This document shows positions 32,524 through 44,960 of a stretch of DNA of 64,000 nt, piece after piece (position 1 is the first letter of the stretch; every line of letters starts with the position of its first letter). This DNA is from Palaemon carinicauda (lineage: Eukaryota; Arthropoda; Malacostraca; Decapoda; Palaemonidae), in assembly GCF_036898095.1 (NCBI RefSeq), contig NC_090746.1, forward strand, positions 112,759,698 through 112,823,697, in the 5' to 3' direction. A program made the position numbers and the translations under genes. The notes beneath the pieces were generated by a model. That model worked only from the letters and a program-made list of their open reading frames with translations, did no database searches and was not told the origin of the DNA.

Positions 32524-33245
32524 CTGAAAATAAGGTTTGGGCGTTAGAAACATGAAGCAGATTAAAGTAAATTATTTAAATAAAACTTTAACTCTCATCT
32601 TACTACTGAACAACAGTAAGAAATAATTAAATTATCATGAAGCTTATTAAAGCTGGCTCTTTTTCATTAAACAGTATTGACCTGTAACAAAATAACATAA
32701 GCAATTAATTGCTGAGAAAACTTGACATATATAAATTAAAGTTTTAATATCTGTTTGCATACAAACCAACATCACGCATGTGATTAGATAACATGTCATA
32801 AAAAGTCAACCACTACAAAAGGATGTCAAGGAACATTGAATTGGCCATGTGAGAAAAAGGGAAAGAGTCAAAGAGCCAAAAAAAAGGGTACAGTATCTAA
32901 TTACAAGACAAAATTATAAATTTTTAAAAATTTGTATTTTTCCCAAATTTGCAAACTTCTATGCATGGTGTCTGCCATCTGCTATTAACAATGTATAGCA
33001 CAATAGTTAGTTGTCATGTAGGTGAGGGGAGAGTGCCACCAACCTGGTTGACATAACCGGAGGTAAAACTTTGAAAAAAAAAAAGAAAAAGACTCAAGCC
33101 TGTATTTTGGGGAAAAATACAGAATTAATTTTCTTTCTTAATTAATTGTTCTAGCAAGAGTACTGTGCAGTCAGACCTCAATGTTCATATGTATGATCAT
33201 TTGCGAGAAGGCCCTTGAATTCCATATGTTTATATTTAGAGGTAT
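32524..33245. other. 5' intron or upstream sequence; DIRS empty site at 33113-33118
   Basis: The AAAAAT at 33113-33118 is the unoccupied site of the DIRS insertion seen in the second copy. No exon 1 candidate with a start codon and donor was found. Confidence 0.6.
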
Positions 33246-33488
33246 TTATTCCCTATCATATAATACCATATAGAGAACAGCCCTTGATAGAGAAAATCCC
33301 ATTGCAGTACACTGTATTAAACAGTGCAACCCGCTAACCTTCTTAGCGGAGGCTGAAGCGAGAAGAAAGACCGTTTTCAGCGTTAGATCTTCATTTGAAG
33401 CCAGATGTAAAGGCTCATTAGGTTCTTCTTTTAGGGAACGAAGAACTTTGAACAGTACTCCACAAACGTGGTACCATTGCCTGTTCAA
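33246..33488 (-). pseudogene. Degraded DIRS-like tyrosine recombinase fragment
   Basis: 80 open codons contain LFKVLRSLKEEPNEPLHLAS and LTLKTVFLLASASAKKVSGL. The latter corresponds to the LTLKTLFLVCLATAKRVSEI block around the first catalytic Arg of the recombinase at 7052-9919 (here Lys-Lys-Val instead of Lys-Arg-Val). The remaining catalytic boxes are missing. Its second copy is at 59614-59826. Confidence 0.65.
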
Positions 33489-33849
33489 AACTCCTTATGA
33501 GCATGGACAGCTCTAACAAAGAGGAAATATCAACCCCTTTCAGTCAAAAGACTTAGCTTAAGGCTGAGCAATGGCCTGTTGACCCCTCGTTAAAAGTTTT
33601 ATAACCCCATACTAGCTTGCGCTGATTTCTTTTCCTATGTAAAGAGCATACGGTTTGTATTTTGTGTAAGAACAAACTATGGTGAAAACTTGCAGAGCTG
33701 TTGAGAGAACAATCAAAGAACTTTAAATTGGTACACGCTTGCTATGACAAAAACAAAACACAGTACTATACTTCCTGGAGTTGGGATGGATTGGGATCTA
33801 GAAGTACACATCCCTAAGCCGATTGTCATTATGAAATCTAATGGCCTCA

Positions 33850-34100
33850 TCACCTGCCTGGCCGTGCCTGGTGTCTCCATCGTAGCCTGATTGTGCCTGG
33901 AGTCTCCATCCTGGCCTGATTGTGCCTGGAGTCTCCATCCTGGCCTGATTGTGCCTGGAGTCTCCATCCTGGCCTGATTGTGCCTGGAGTCTCCATCCTG
34001 GCCTGATTGTGCCTGGAGTTTCCATCCTGGCCTGATTGTGCCTGGAGTCTCCATCCTGGCCTGATTGTGCCTGGAATCTCCATCCTGGCCTGATTGCCTG
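33850..34100. repeat. 29-bp minisatellite
   Basis: About eight tandem units of the form TGTGCCTGGAGTCTCCATCC plus TGGCCTGAT. As 29 is not a multiple of three and units lack stops on the minus strand, long repetitive open frames appear in all three minus frames. The equivalent array in the second copy (60240-60535) has more units. Confidence 0.9.
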
Positions 34101-36660
34101 CCTGACTGTGCGTGGTGCCTCCATACTGAACAAGATTTGCATAATGCACTCGTTCAGGGTTGAGAGGTATATGACTGATCTCCAGCTTACAGACATTTTC
34201 TCTACAAGAAAAAGTCAACTAGAAAACCCTGGGGAGCCGTCACTTTCCACGCGTTCTGCAAAAATCCTTGGACTGGGCTGAAGGCGCGCAGAATTGTTAC
34301 ACTTGAGCGCTTTATTATTTGTCCTATGTATATCATTTAGTACAGTAATAGGGAGAACGCAATGTAGGTTGCATGCAAATAGATAGGAGCAAACCACCTG
34401 TTAAGACTACAAATATAAAACTGAGAAGCTAGTGAAAGGTGCTCCCATAAGAGAGCACTCTAGCAGGCAGGTGAGAGGGTGCACGATCCATCACGAGCTG
34501 GTGAGAGGATGTACAATCGATAAAGAGGCGTTGTCAATCGTGAGCTGTGCAGTTAAGGTTGCAGCTTGCGATCGCGCACACTTTAGAAGGTGTCATTGCT
34601 AACTTTGTGGTAATCACAAACAGACAGAGAGCGACCCAGCTGGCATAAGGCGGAGTAGAGACACAAATGCATATCTCACTCCTTTCCACTTAGAGAAGAT
34701 CAAGAAAGAGAGGGGCTGTTCCAAGTACCCCTTCTACAATCAAGTCGGCATCCCGAGTCATGATCTTCCAGAGAAACTCGAGAATCCCTTCTGGCATGAG
34801 ATTAGATTTGTTCTTCTGTACCAACCAAAGATCCTTACTTTTTCTTAGGCATCAGTCATCAGAGAAAGAGACTAGGGGGGGTTAGATGGAAACCTATTAT
34901 CATTACTCAGTGATCTCAAACCACGATGAGCTGCAATATGAGAGTCGCCCAGAGAAGTAACTGGACGGCGATAGTGACAACTCCTGTAATCAGGAGCGTC
35001 TACTGGATATACCTTTAGGATATAATTATCAGTCCACACACAAGCCCTTACATCAAGTCTCTCCTTAAAGAGGGTTCACAGTTGCGTTCCATCCTGGACA
35101 CGCACGCTGCAAGTGTGTCTTGGATCTTGTGAATCAACTGTCTCTCTAAAAGCAGCAGCATGCCGAGGCGAGGAGTCGCATGGCGATGTGCATCTGAGCA
35201 AGGAGCGGAGTGGTGAGGTACACCTGGGCGACATGTGCTGTTGCGAGGCGCGAGTTGAGCGTTGATGGTAACCTACCTGCTCCAAATCCCTGACAAGCAA
35301 TTGCGTGCCAGTGAGGCGCAGTAACACTACAAGCGAATCCATAACATTGCGTGAAGCTGTCACCTGTTATGCATGCTAGTGTGTGAGCACACCCCATATT
35401 TGCATGCTGTTACATCAGAATGCTGTGTGAATCTATCCGGAGTGCGCTGAACATAGACAAGGCCTGGCGAGTAAAGTTTCCAGTCCCGTCAGAAAAGGAT
35501 GTGCGCGTGAAGAGGCATGTTTATCGGTAAACAATCATACAGATTCCAAACACTGCACACTTCAAGACATTGCTCATGAGTGCATGAAACAGAAGGGTAT
35601 AGTTTCCATTCGTGAAGGGGAGCTTGTTACTCCCGATGTCGTTTTCTGTACTTGTAAGAGGTTGGAAAATTTCATGTAACGCTGAATCTTATTCTCTTTC
35701 CGGGGGGATTACAGTAAGTCCAAAGGCGTAGCACAGCAACGTCACAGGAAACAAATGTCCAAAGGTTGAAGAAAAAAAACTTTTAAAAACCAAGTTTGCT
35801 TAACCGTAGACATCACCACGGCAGCGTACAATCATAAACCCACTGGCAAGAAAAAAGAAATAAAACAACCCAGATACTCCAGCTAGTGGAAGAACATCAG
35901 TTCCCACTGATGGACGAGGCTTCTCCGCTCCCAGCCACTAACTACCTGCCACCTGTTTACACCCTGTTATAAAAGTTTAATTACATATACTCCAGTTTCG
36001 CTGATATCTATCCTATGTAAAGGACGAAGGAACGACTTTATTTCGCATCGTAGATAGCATTCATCGAACACTCGTATCTAACCTAACCCAATCTAGAGCA
36101 GAGTGTCCTTATTCAATTGGCGCATTTGTGGATAAGCGTACACAGGTTATCTCTGGTATAGAAAAAGGGTAGTTAATTTGCATCTAAGTAAATAAATATA
36201 TTGTCTAACCCGTTGGGACAGGCGGCGAAACTACATCTAACTAAATAAATATATTGTCTGACCCGTTGGGACAGGCGGCGATATCTTTCTTATTACTAGC
36301 CAAATCGTTATTCCTTATGGGGAAGATGTTCTTTACTATGATCCGATATACCATAATATGAAGTTATTTTCATTTTAAAGATATAATTTAGAGTGCTGCC
36401 CATATCTTTTTTTTGTGTAGGAGAGAGACTTACGAAGGGGGTCCGGGGGCCTGCCCCCGGCTAGGGGTTGTGACCTGGGAAATACTAGGTTAGGTTAGGT
36501 GGGTTTGTGGTGCTTGTATGATAGCGACAGTGTTTGGAGGGTCGCAGGGCGGCCCCCGTTAGATCATTAGGAAGCATTTACAAATTTAGTGAATTCCTTA
36601 TTTCATTGTTAAACTTCCCGTGAAAAATTCGATGTGATGATTTACACTCTATTTTCTGGC
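34101..36660. other. Duplicated spacer, probably old YR-element sequence
   Basis: No gene was recognised. The short string TCCTATGTAAAG occurs at about 33634 and 36012, near a degraded recombinase and a promoter-like GC-richer tract. This is compatible with an internally deleted YR retroelement, but the assignment is weak. A 55-bp tandem duplication near 36180-36285 is single in the second copy (62660-62715). Confidence 0.35.
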
Positions 36661-36674
36661 GATCGCAACCCTGT

Positions 36675-36812
36675 CCTAGTATGTAGTTTGTTGGGACAAG
36701 CATTTACAAAACTAGTGAATTAAATACTATTTAATTCTGTGATGATTCCTTTGGAAAAGAGCCGATTTCGGACATTGCGGTTCCAGGCCTGTCCCAACAA
36801 ACTACAAAGGCT
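36675..36812. repeat. Inverted repeat around GTTTGTTGGGACA
   Basis: GTAGTTTGTTGGGACA near 36684-36699 and its inverse TGTCCCAACAAACTAC near 36790-36806. A direct repeat AAGCATTTACAAA..TAGTGAATT at about 36570 and 36700 overlaps it. Present in both copies of the duplicated region. Confidence 0.6.
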
Positions 36813-37329
36813 CCTAGGATGTAAAAGGCCAAGGGTTAGAGCCATAATTGAAGCTACCAAACTAGATATAACGGGCCTATAGGACAATTAAACTAGGATT
36901 TTCTGGGGATTGCCGGCAAGCGGTGCACTCGCGTATGGCTCGGTAACACGGTATATCCTTAAGGCTAAAAACGTGATTTATACATATTGGGATTAATATA
37001 CCACATCGCATGTGAAGATTCTAAACGCATCAATGATAATTACACTTAATTTCTAACTTAAATAATCATCGTCTACCCACGTTAGTGATCTACTCTAGAA
37101 TAGGACAACTTCGTATCCATACATTTACGCTTTAAAAGGCATAAAAGAGGTGTATTTCTTAACAAGTGTGATGAGTGCATGAATCTTAACCAATAATTAA
37201 AGTAAATAAGTCTATTAATTACTTACAAATGCTAATAATATGAGGGGGCGCCACATAATAACATTTATCCACCGATAATACACGTCAAACCTCAATCTCA
37301 TTGAGATTGAAATTTTTTTGGCAGAAATG

Positions 37330-37645
37330 TTCAGGAATATATATTATAAATTTACTTATAAAAATAATTCATATTTTATTATTTATATATTCTATAATAA
37401 TAACTGTTTTAAGCAAATATAAAATTTCCGAAAAATATTTGTATAATCAAATTGAATATGCAGACGTATCTAGATGTTGCAGTGGCCGGGGAATATATAT
37501 CATAAATTTACTTATAAAAATTATTCATATTTTACTATTTATATATTTCACAGCGATAACTGCTTTAAGCAAATATAAAAATGCCAAAAATATTTGTATA
37601 ATCAAATTGAACATGCAGACGTATCTAGATGTTGCAGTGGCCTTA
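37330..37645. repeat. Tandem duplication of about 155 bp
   Basis: Two adjacent AT-rich units begin GAATATATAT(T/C)ATAAATTTAC and end GACGTATCTAGATGTTGCAG. The second unit ends near 37640. The same pair starts at about 63770 in the second copy and is cut by the window end. Confidence 0.85.
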
Positions 37646-39145
<1,500 letters not shown>

Positions 39146-39149
39146 GCTT

Positions 39150-39475
39150 TAGGGTTGTTGTGGCCTGATTGGTAACGTCTCTGCCTGGTGTTTGCCAGCC
39201 CGGGGTTCGAGTCTCGCTCAATCTCGTTAGTGCCATTAGTGTCTGCAACCTTACCATCCTTGTGAGCTAAGGTTGGGGGGAGCCTATAGGTCTATCTGTT
39301 GAGTCATCAGCAGCCATTTGCCTGGCCCTCCCTGGTCCTAGCTTGGGTGGAGAGGGGGCTTGGGCGCTGATCATATAAAATATGGCCAGTCTCTAGGGCA
39401 TTGTCCTGCTTGCTAGGGCAATGTCACTGTCCCTTGCCTCTGCCATTCATGAGCGACCTTAAAACCTGCGAGGCT
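39150..39475 (+). mobile_element. tRNA-derived SINE
   Basis: An RNA polymerase III promoter is visible. The A box is TGGCCTGATTGG (39161-39172) and the B box GGTTCGAGTCTCG (39204-39216), at tRNA-like spacing. The unrelated body runs to about 39475. The B box matches the tRNA consensus well, while the flanking acceptor stem is not a functional tRNA. Confidence 0.7.
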
Positions 39476-39940
39476 GTGACCAATGACCATAGCCTTCACT
39501 GGTTACATGTAAATGCCAAGCATCTGAAATGTAGACCTCCTCTATCCTGTAGAAATTCTATCAGCTCACCGCTTGTCAAACAATATAGTTCTAGTTTTAC
39601 CCAATTGTCTTATAAACTACAATATCAGAACTTTCCGTGGATAAACTAAATTTCTAATTTTCCTTTTAAACTTTTACAAGACAACTTATCCTTTTAGTGT
39701 AATTTCCATTATCATTACGCTTTGCATCAGCTGGTCAATTCTACTGCTTCAAGTTCTACATTGGGGTCTACTAACAACTTTGTTTATTCAGCTTTATCTA
39801 TGCATTTTAGGAAACTGTTGATCATAAAGCATAAAGTTAACATAATGGTGGTTTTTTACTTCAGTGACTATCTAATTACTCAGTATCACAACTTTCGAAT
39901 TGTAAACAAAATACTAATGAAGTAAAAAAAAAAAACGGAT
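39476..39940. other. Spacer, nothing recognised
   Basis: AT-rich sequence without recognisable features. Confidence 0.4.
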
Positions 39941-39944
39941 TATG

Positions 39945-40110
39945 AACGAAGCGAAAAATCTATTTTTGGGTGAGATGGCCATGTCATCCTGATGGAAGGT
40001 TCCTTCAGTAGCTTCCTTTGGATATATATGACTGGTAGTCATATATATCCAAAGGAAGCTACTGAAGGAACCTTCCATCAGGACGACATGGCCTGAGCCC
40101 CCCAAAAAAA
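39945..40110. repeat. Long near-perfect palindrome
   Basis: Arms of about 57 bases (39978-40034 and 40038-40094) pair almost completely. The left arm runs GGCCATGTCATCCTGATGG to TATATATGACT; the right arm is its inverse with one or two mismatches; the loop is about 3 bases. The flanks TTTTTGGG.GAG and CTGAGCCCCCCAAAAA extend the symmetry weakly. Probably a palindromic MITE; its RNA would form a long hairpin. Confidence 0.85.
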
Positions 40111-40429
40111 ATCATATAAGAATAGCACTGTGGGTATCTTGATAAGATCTTAGATGGATCAAGCCAGAGAGAATACTGCATCATATTTGTTTTCATAAAT
40201 GGTAATTTTTTACTGTCTGGGTACTAAGATGTTGTCATGTTTTACCATTTTATAACTAATTCAAGCAAATTTTCCATCAGAAATAGATCCACTTACATTT
40301 GTTATATGTTCACATCATATTCAAGACTTCCTCAAACTTAATCTAACTTAAAATTATTTTTGGTAAGATGTTGAATTTAATTGAATTTAATGATTTGGGC
40401 TACGTAGCTCAGAACTGGGACTTGTGAGC
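40111..40429. other. Spacer, nothing recognised
   Basis: No feature seen. Confidence 0.4.
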
Positions 40430-41557
40430 CCATTATTATTATTATTATTATTATTACTATCCAAGCTATAACCCTAGTTGGAAAAGCAAGATGCTATAAG
40501 CCCAGGGGCTCCAACAGGGAAAAATAGCCCAGTGAGGAAAGGAAATAAGGAAATAAATAAATGAAGAGAACAAATTAACAATAAATCATTCTAAAATAAG
40601 AAACAACGTCAAAACAGACATGTCATATAATAAATTATCAACAACATCAAAAACAAATATGTCATAAATAAACTATAAAAAGACTATGTCCGCCTGGTCA
40701 ACAAAAAAGCATTTGCTCCAACTTTGAACTTTTGAAGTTCTACTGATTCAACCACCCGATTAGGAAGATCATTCCACAACTTGGTCACAGCTGGAATAAA
40801 ACTTCTAGAGTACTGCGTAGTATTGAGCCTCGTGATGGAGAAGGCCTGGCTATTAGAATTAACTGCCTGCCTAGTATTACGAACAGGATAGAATTGTCCA
40901 GGGAGATCTGAATGTAAAGGATGGTCAGAGTTATGAAAAATCTTATGCAACATGCATAATGAACTAATTGAACGACGGTGCCAGAGATTAATATCTAGAT
41001 CAGGAATAAGAAATTTAATAGACCGTAAGTTTCTGTCCAACAAATTAAGATGAGAATCAGCAGCTGAAGACCAGACAGGAGAACAATACTCAAAACAAGG
41101 TAGAATGAAAGAATTAAAACACTTCTTCAGAATAGATTGATCACCGAAAATCTTGAAAGACTTTCTCAATAAGCCTATTTTTTGTGAAATTGAAGAAGAC
41201 ACAGACCTTATATGTTTCTCAAAAGTAAATTTACTGTCGAGAATCACCCCTAAAATTTTGAAAGAGTCATACATATTCAAAGAAACATTATCAATACTGA
41301 GATCCGGATGTTGAGGAACCACCGTCCTTGACGTACTTACAATCATACTTTGAGTTTTGTTAGGATTCAACTTTATACCCCATAATTTGCACCATGCACT
41401 AATTCTAGCTAAATCTCTATTAAGGGATTCACCAACCCTAGATCTACATTCAGGGGATGGAATTGATGCAAAGAGAGTAGCATCATCTGCATATGCAACA
41501 AGCTTGTTTTCTAGGCCAAACCACATGTCATGTGTATATAGTATGAACATTCAGTGA
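40430..41557 (-). mobile_element. 5'-truncated LINE with RT C-terminal half
   Basis: Read on the minus strand, it carries the catalytic YADD box of a non-LTR reverse transcriptase, the thumb region, a 3' UTR and an (ATT)n tail at 40434-40457. It is truncated just upstream of the YADD box. Related fragments lie at 22850-23015, 41730-42345 and 47317-47740. Confidence 0.85.
40684..41550 (-). pseudogene. LINE reverse transcriptase, C-terminal 288 residues
   Basis: An open frame starts inside the RT domain at FILYTHDMWFGLENK, then AYADD (catalytic aspartates), a WGIKLNPNKTQ block, LGVILDSKFTFEKHI, FILPCFEYCSPVW and the C-terminal FIPAVTKLWNDLPNRVVES. The fingers and the endonuclease domain are missing, so it is a 5'-truncated, inactive copy, though still open over 288 codons, which suggests recent insertion. 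The (ATT)n tail suggests an I/Jockey-like group, but the clade is uncertain. Confidence 0.85.
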
Positions 41558-41729
41558 CCAAGAGCATCTAGGGTAAAACTCTCAGTTATACTGAGGTAAA
41601 AGTTATGAGAGCTTGGATAGAAAGATAGAAGAAAGAAGCAAATACCGTGGTAGAGTAGAAGGATATAATGGAAGTGCAACTAGGGGCCGAAGGAACAACA
41701 CATACCCTTCTGTATTGCCCGCAGTGATC

Positions 41730-42345
41730 AATTTAGCCTGAAGAAGTGTTTTAATTCTTTCATTCCAGTTTCAAATATTATTTTCCTGTATGGTCCTGCT
41801 GAATCTCATCTTAATTTGATAGTCAAAAAAATTGTCTTAAATTTCTTATTCCCGATCTAGATATCAATCTCTGGCACCATCGTTCCGTTACTGTAGTTTC
41901 TTAAGCATGTTGTATAAGAATTTTCATAAATGACCAAATTTTGCAGTTCTTCCCATCCTGTACATAGTACTAGTTATGTAGTTAAATCTAAGTCATTTCT
42001 TCTTCACTAAACAGTATTTTAAGTTTTATTCAAGCTGTTACCAGATTGTGGAATGATCTTTATCTTGCAGTTGAATCAGTGGAATTTCAATAATTTAACC
42101 TTGCAGCAAATGTTAAATAGGCTTACATAAATCTTACTTCATAGTTTGAATATGACAGATCTATTTTAACATTATTACGGATCTTAAGATATTTCATAAT
42201 CATTGCATCTAATGTAGTGCATTTCATTGTTTCCTTTCTTCACCGAGCTATTTTTCCTTGTTGGAGCCCTTGGGCTCATAGCATCCTACTTTCCCAACTG
42301 GGGTTGTAGTTTAGCTAATAATATTGTGGCAGGTAAGGTGCTGGA
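41730..42345 (+). mobile_element. Degraded LINE fragment, opposite orientation
   Basis: The plus-strand translation keeps FLIPDLDINLWHHRS, a C-terminal QAVTRLWND..LAVESVEFQ block, and a 3' UTR with TTGGAGCCCTTGGGCTCATA and CCAACTGGGGTTGTAG. It is the same family as 40430-41557, with many frameshifts. Confidence 0.65.
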
Positions 42346-42725
42346 ATTGGATTTGTTCATTAAATTTAGGCCATTTATACAAATGCTGAGGAAAGGAGAG
42401 GAAGGCGTTTCAGCATTAAGGTGTTACCGAGGGAAACCAATCACCTCTCCTCATAGTAGAATTTTAACAGATTGGACAAGATGGATTTTTTCTTTTATTT
42501 GGGCTACAATAGTCAGGCGCTTGGGCCTGTCCAGTAATTCAGCTATGGAAGTGGGAGGAAACCCTGCAGTTACTCTTTGAAGTAATAGTTAAGAGAGGTT
42601 GGATAGCTTTAGCTACAGGAAAAATAAAAGGTAGCAGGAACAGATGTAAAGTACAAGGTTAATAGTAGGTGCAGTTAAGGCCAAGGAACAATGCATAAAA
42701 AAAAAAGCACCAACTGCAACATCCC
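42346..42725. other. Spacer, unclassified
   Basis: Slightly GC-richer sequence with an open stretch of no recognisable family. Confidence 0.3.
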
Positions 42726-43032
42726 TTAACCCTTTTACCCCCAAAAGGACGTACTGGTACGTTTCACAAAACCCATCCCTTTACCCCCATGGACGTACCG
42801 GTACGTCCTTGCAAAAAAATGCTATAAAAATTTACATTTTTTATATTTTTGAATTTTTTGAAAAAATTCGCATTTTCCAAGAGAATGAGACCAAAATGAC
42901 CTCTCTATGACAAAAATTAAGGCTGTTAGAGCAATTTAAAAAAAATATACTGCAAAATGTGCTGGGAAAAAAATAACCCCTTGGGGGTTAAGGGTTGGAA
43001 ATTTCCAAAGAGCCTGGGGGTAAAAGGGATAA
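42726..43032 (+). mobile_element. TTAA-flanked MITE, copy M5
   Basis: The left flank is TTAA and the right is ATAA (one substitution). It has the same orientation as M1. Confidence 0.75.
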
Positions 43033-43691
43033 GGGTCATTGGAGAGAATTCTCTTCTAATTGACTGGATTGAAAATAAAATTCAGACGAAAGGCACGACA
43101 CCAGAACCAGATTGATCATTCAGTACCCCTGTCTTTAAATGGAATAAATTTCTAATTTTCTTTGCATTCTTCTGTAAAAGAAACGAGCAATATAACGGAG
43201 AAGTTCTTTATTGTAATTTTCAAACCTGATCTTGTTTAAAACATATCAACCACCTCCTAGACTTTTGTTCATAACTACATAACTATTCATTAGATATGAC
43301 AACCGACTACTTTTTAGTCAGTTTAATAATGCTCTCAATTTTGAGTTTATCTATTTCAAAGGTTACTACCTGTATCTTCTATGTAAATTAATTTTTGCCA
43401 TAAACCTATGGTGAGTTTTTATCATTTCTACTGTTATACCACTAATTGTCAATCAACATTTTAAAGGTTGAGAGAAAGCTAAGACTTCTTCAGATAATTT
43501 ATTAATATAAAAAGCGTGCAAGTTCATGTTACATCGTCGATTGCCGATGGGTATCTTTTTAAATCACCTACTTGGCAAACCACTTCTTCAGGTAGTTAAT
43601 TAGGAAATAAAGTCCTGATGAAAGCTAGTAAACAGCATTAAGTTAATAGACAAGGCCAAAATATAAAGACACCCTACAATAAACCCAATGC
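43033..43691. other. 3' flank / 3' UTR of CCT8
   Basis: Downstream of the CCT8 stop codon. No other gene was seen. Confidence 0.5.
43498..43503 (-). promoter_or_regulatory. Candidate polyadenylation signal of CCT8
   Basis: TTTATT on the plus strand is AATAAA on the minus strand, about 190 bases after the stop codon. Unverified; other variants could be used. Confidence 0.35.
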
Positions 43692-43982
43692 TTAATCATC
43701 ATCAGGATCCTGGGGTCCCATTCCTCGGGCTTTGGGGCCGCCAGCTCTCTTCGCCATTATTATCTGGTCTACCCTCAAAATTTCAATAGCCGCTGATGAA
43801 GAATATTTCAGGGCCCAGTACTTGGTAAGGAACAGATCAAATATTTCCTTCTCGCATGCATCCAGCACGGCAACACCTTCTCCCTCGCAGTCAAAGCCGG
43901 CATTTTTCTTGCCCTCTGTGTGCGCAGCTAATAAATTGGACAAAACTTCTTGATCAGGAGCACCACAGTTATCAGCTAACAC
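43692..43982 (-). CDS. CCT8: CCT8 last exon (C-terminus)
   Basis: 97 codons including a TAA stop at 43692-43694; AG acceptor at 43983-43984. It encodes LADNCGAPDQEVLSNLLAAH, a diverged middle part, and LRVDQIIMAKRAGGPK, with an acidic PDDD tail. The LRVDQIIM block is the conserved end of the equatorial ATPase domain of TCP-1 chaperonin subunits, and the extended tail with acidic end fits the theta subunit. Confidence 0.95.
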   Translation of the reverse strand: MLADNCGAPDQEVLSNLLAAHTEGKKNAGFDCEGEGVAVLDACEKEIFDLFLTKYWALKYSSSAAIEILRVDQIIMAKRAGGPKARGMGPQDPDDD

Positions 43983-44495
43983 CTGTAAATAGTTGAATTT
44001 CATAAAAAATTACATCACTACAGTATAGTCAATTTCTTTTAGCGAGGCATATTTGCACAGACTCGCAGCGGTGCCCTTTCAACTCGGAAAAGTTTCCTGA
44101 TCGCTGATTGGTTGGACAAGATAAGTCTAACCAATCAGCGACCAGGAAACTTTTCCGAGCTAAAAGGGCACCGTTGCAAGTCAGTGCAAATATGACTCGC
44201 TAAAAGAAATGGACTATAGGTAAAGATCAAATCTATATCATTACATGGAAATATATTGTCATTGATAATTAAAACTGTCCTGCTATTAATGCATAGTACC
44301 TGTATACTAAAATTAAGCTATTTTGAAAAAATACATCATTCCATAGCATAGCTACACTTTATACTACTGTATATAAACATGGAGAAATAAAATGGCAGAA
44401 TTTATTAACTGAAAAGTTTAAAAATACAACTTATTACAGAAATATGAGGAAATTATCATCTTCAACAATATAAAGTAACAATCTAATTCCCTTAC
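43983..44495. other. CCT8 intron with palindromic MITE P3
   Basis: The intron contains P3 at 44024-44219; the rest is AT-rich. Confidence 0.7.
44024..44219. mobile_element. Palindromic MITE, copy P3
   Basis: Same family as P2, with arms from TATAGTCAATTTCTTTTAGCG to the inverse. Flanking TA on both sides. The inward-facing CTGATTGGTT and AACCAATCAG boxes are conserved. Confidence 0.8.
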
Positions 44496-44633
44496 TTTAG
44501 GGAACACCCTGAGAGCTTCAGCGTAATTCTTAATAGCGTACTGTTCTAGGCCTGGACACTGAGAGCCATATTGCTCTATTATTCTGCTAAGTTCTACTTC
44601 AGTGCTGCCTGCACCTGGAACACACTTTCCATC
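44496..44633 (-). CDS. CCT8: CCT8 exon: VPGAGSTE segment
   Basis: 138 bp, phase 0 at both ends; AG acceptor at 44634-44635, GTAAGG donor at 44494-44495. It encodes VPGAGSTEVELSRII, the chaperonin loop VPG(G/A)G(A/S)xE, then CPGLEQYAIKNYAEAL of the equatorial domain. The usual second Gly of VPGGGA is Ala here. Confidence 0.96.
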
Positions 44634-44755
44634 CTGAAAAAAAAAAGACATGGCATCAAACCTATTTATCCTAAAAATAATTTTCTATATTATACAGTAG
44701 TAAGAACCCAATGTACGAGAATCTAAAAAATGAACATTTACATGAAATATATACA

Positions 44756-44945
44756 TACATATACCAATTTTGGGGGGTAGCCGACATCAACAAATGAAAC
44801 AAAAACAAAAAAGGGGACCTCTACTCTCTACGTTCCTCCTAGCCTAACAAGGGACTCAACTGAGTTCAGCTGGTACTGCTAGGGGGTCACAGCCCACCCT
44901 CCCCCATTATCCACCACAGATGAAGCTTCATAATGCTGAATACCC
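44756..44945 (-). mobile_element. LINE 3' tail insertion with 15-bp target duplication
   Basis: A 190-bp copy of tail family T, flanked by CATGAAATATATACA at 44741-44755 and 44946-44960. It lies in a CCT8 intron. The length of the duplication fits LINE target-primed insertion. Confidence 0.85.
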
Positions 44946-44960
44946 CATGAAATATATACA

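Noticed and set aside
32990..33055. Candidate PDIA5 exon 1 (an ATG reading MSTRLVAL on the minus strand)
   Set aside because: It meets a stop codon without a donor in the right phase and does not look like a signal peptide.
33713..34218. Three overlapping repetitive open frames (METPGTIRPGW type)
   Set aside because: All are frames of the 29-bp minisatellite, with no start context or conservation beyond the repeat; the same holds at 60091-60654.
36480..36500. Arthropod telomeric TTAGG repeat
   Set aside because: Only two to three units (GGTTAGGTTAGG), duplicated with the spacer; too short to be telomeric.
39150..39235. A functional tRNA gene
   Set aside because: The A and B boxes are good, but the flanks do not form an acceptor stem and a SINE body follows.
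42227..42580. 117-codon open frame on the plus strand
   Set aside because: The first part is the 3' end of a degraded LINE, and the rest has no recognisable family.
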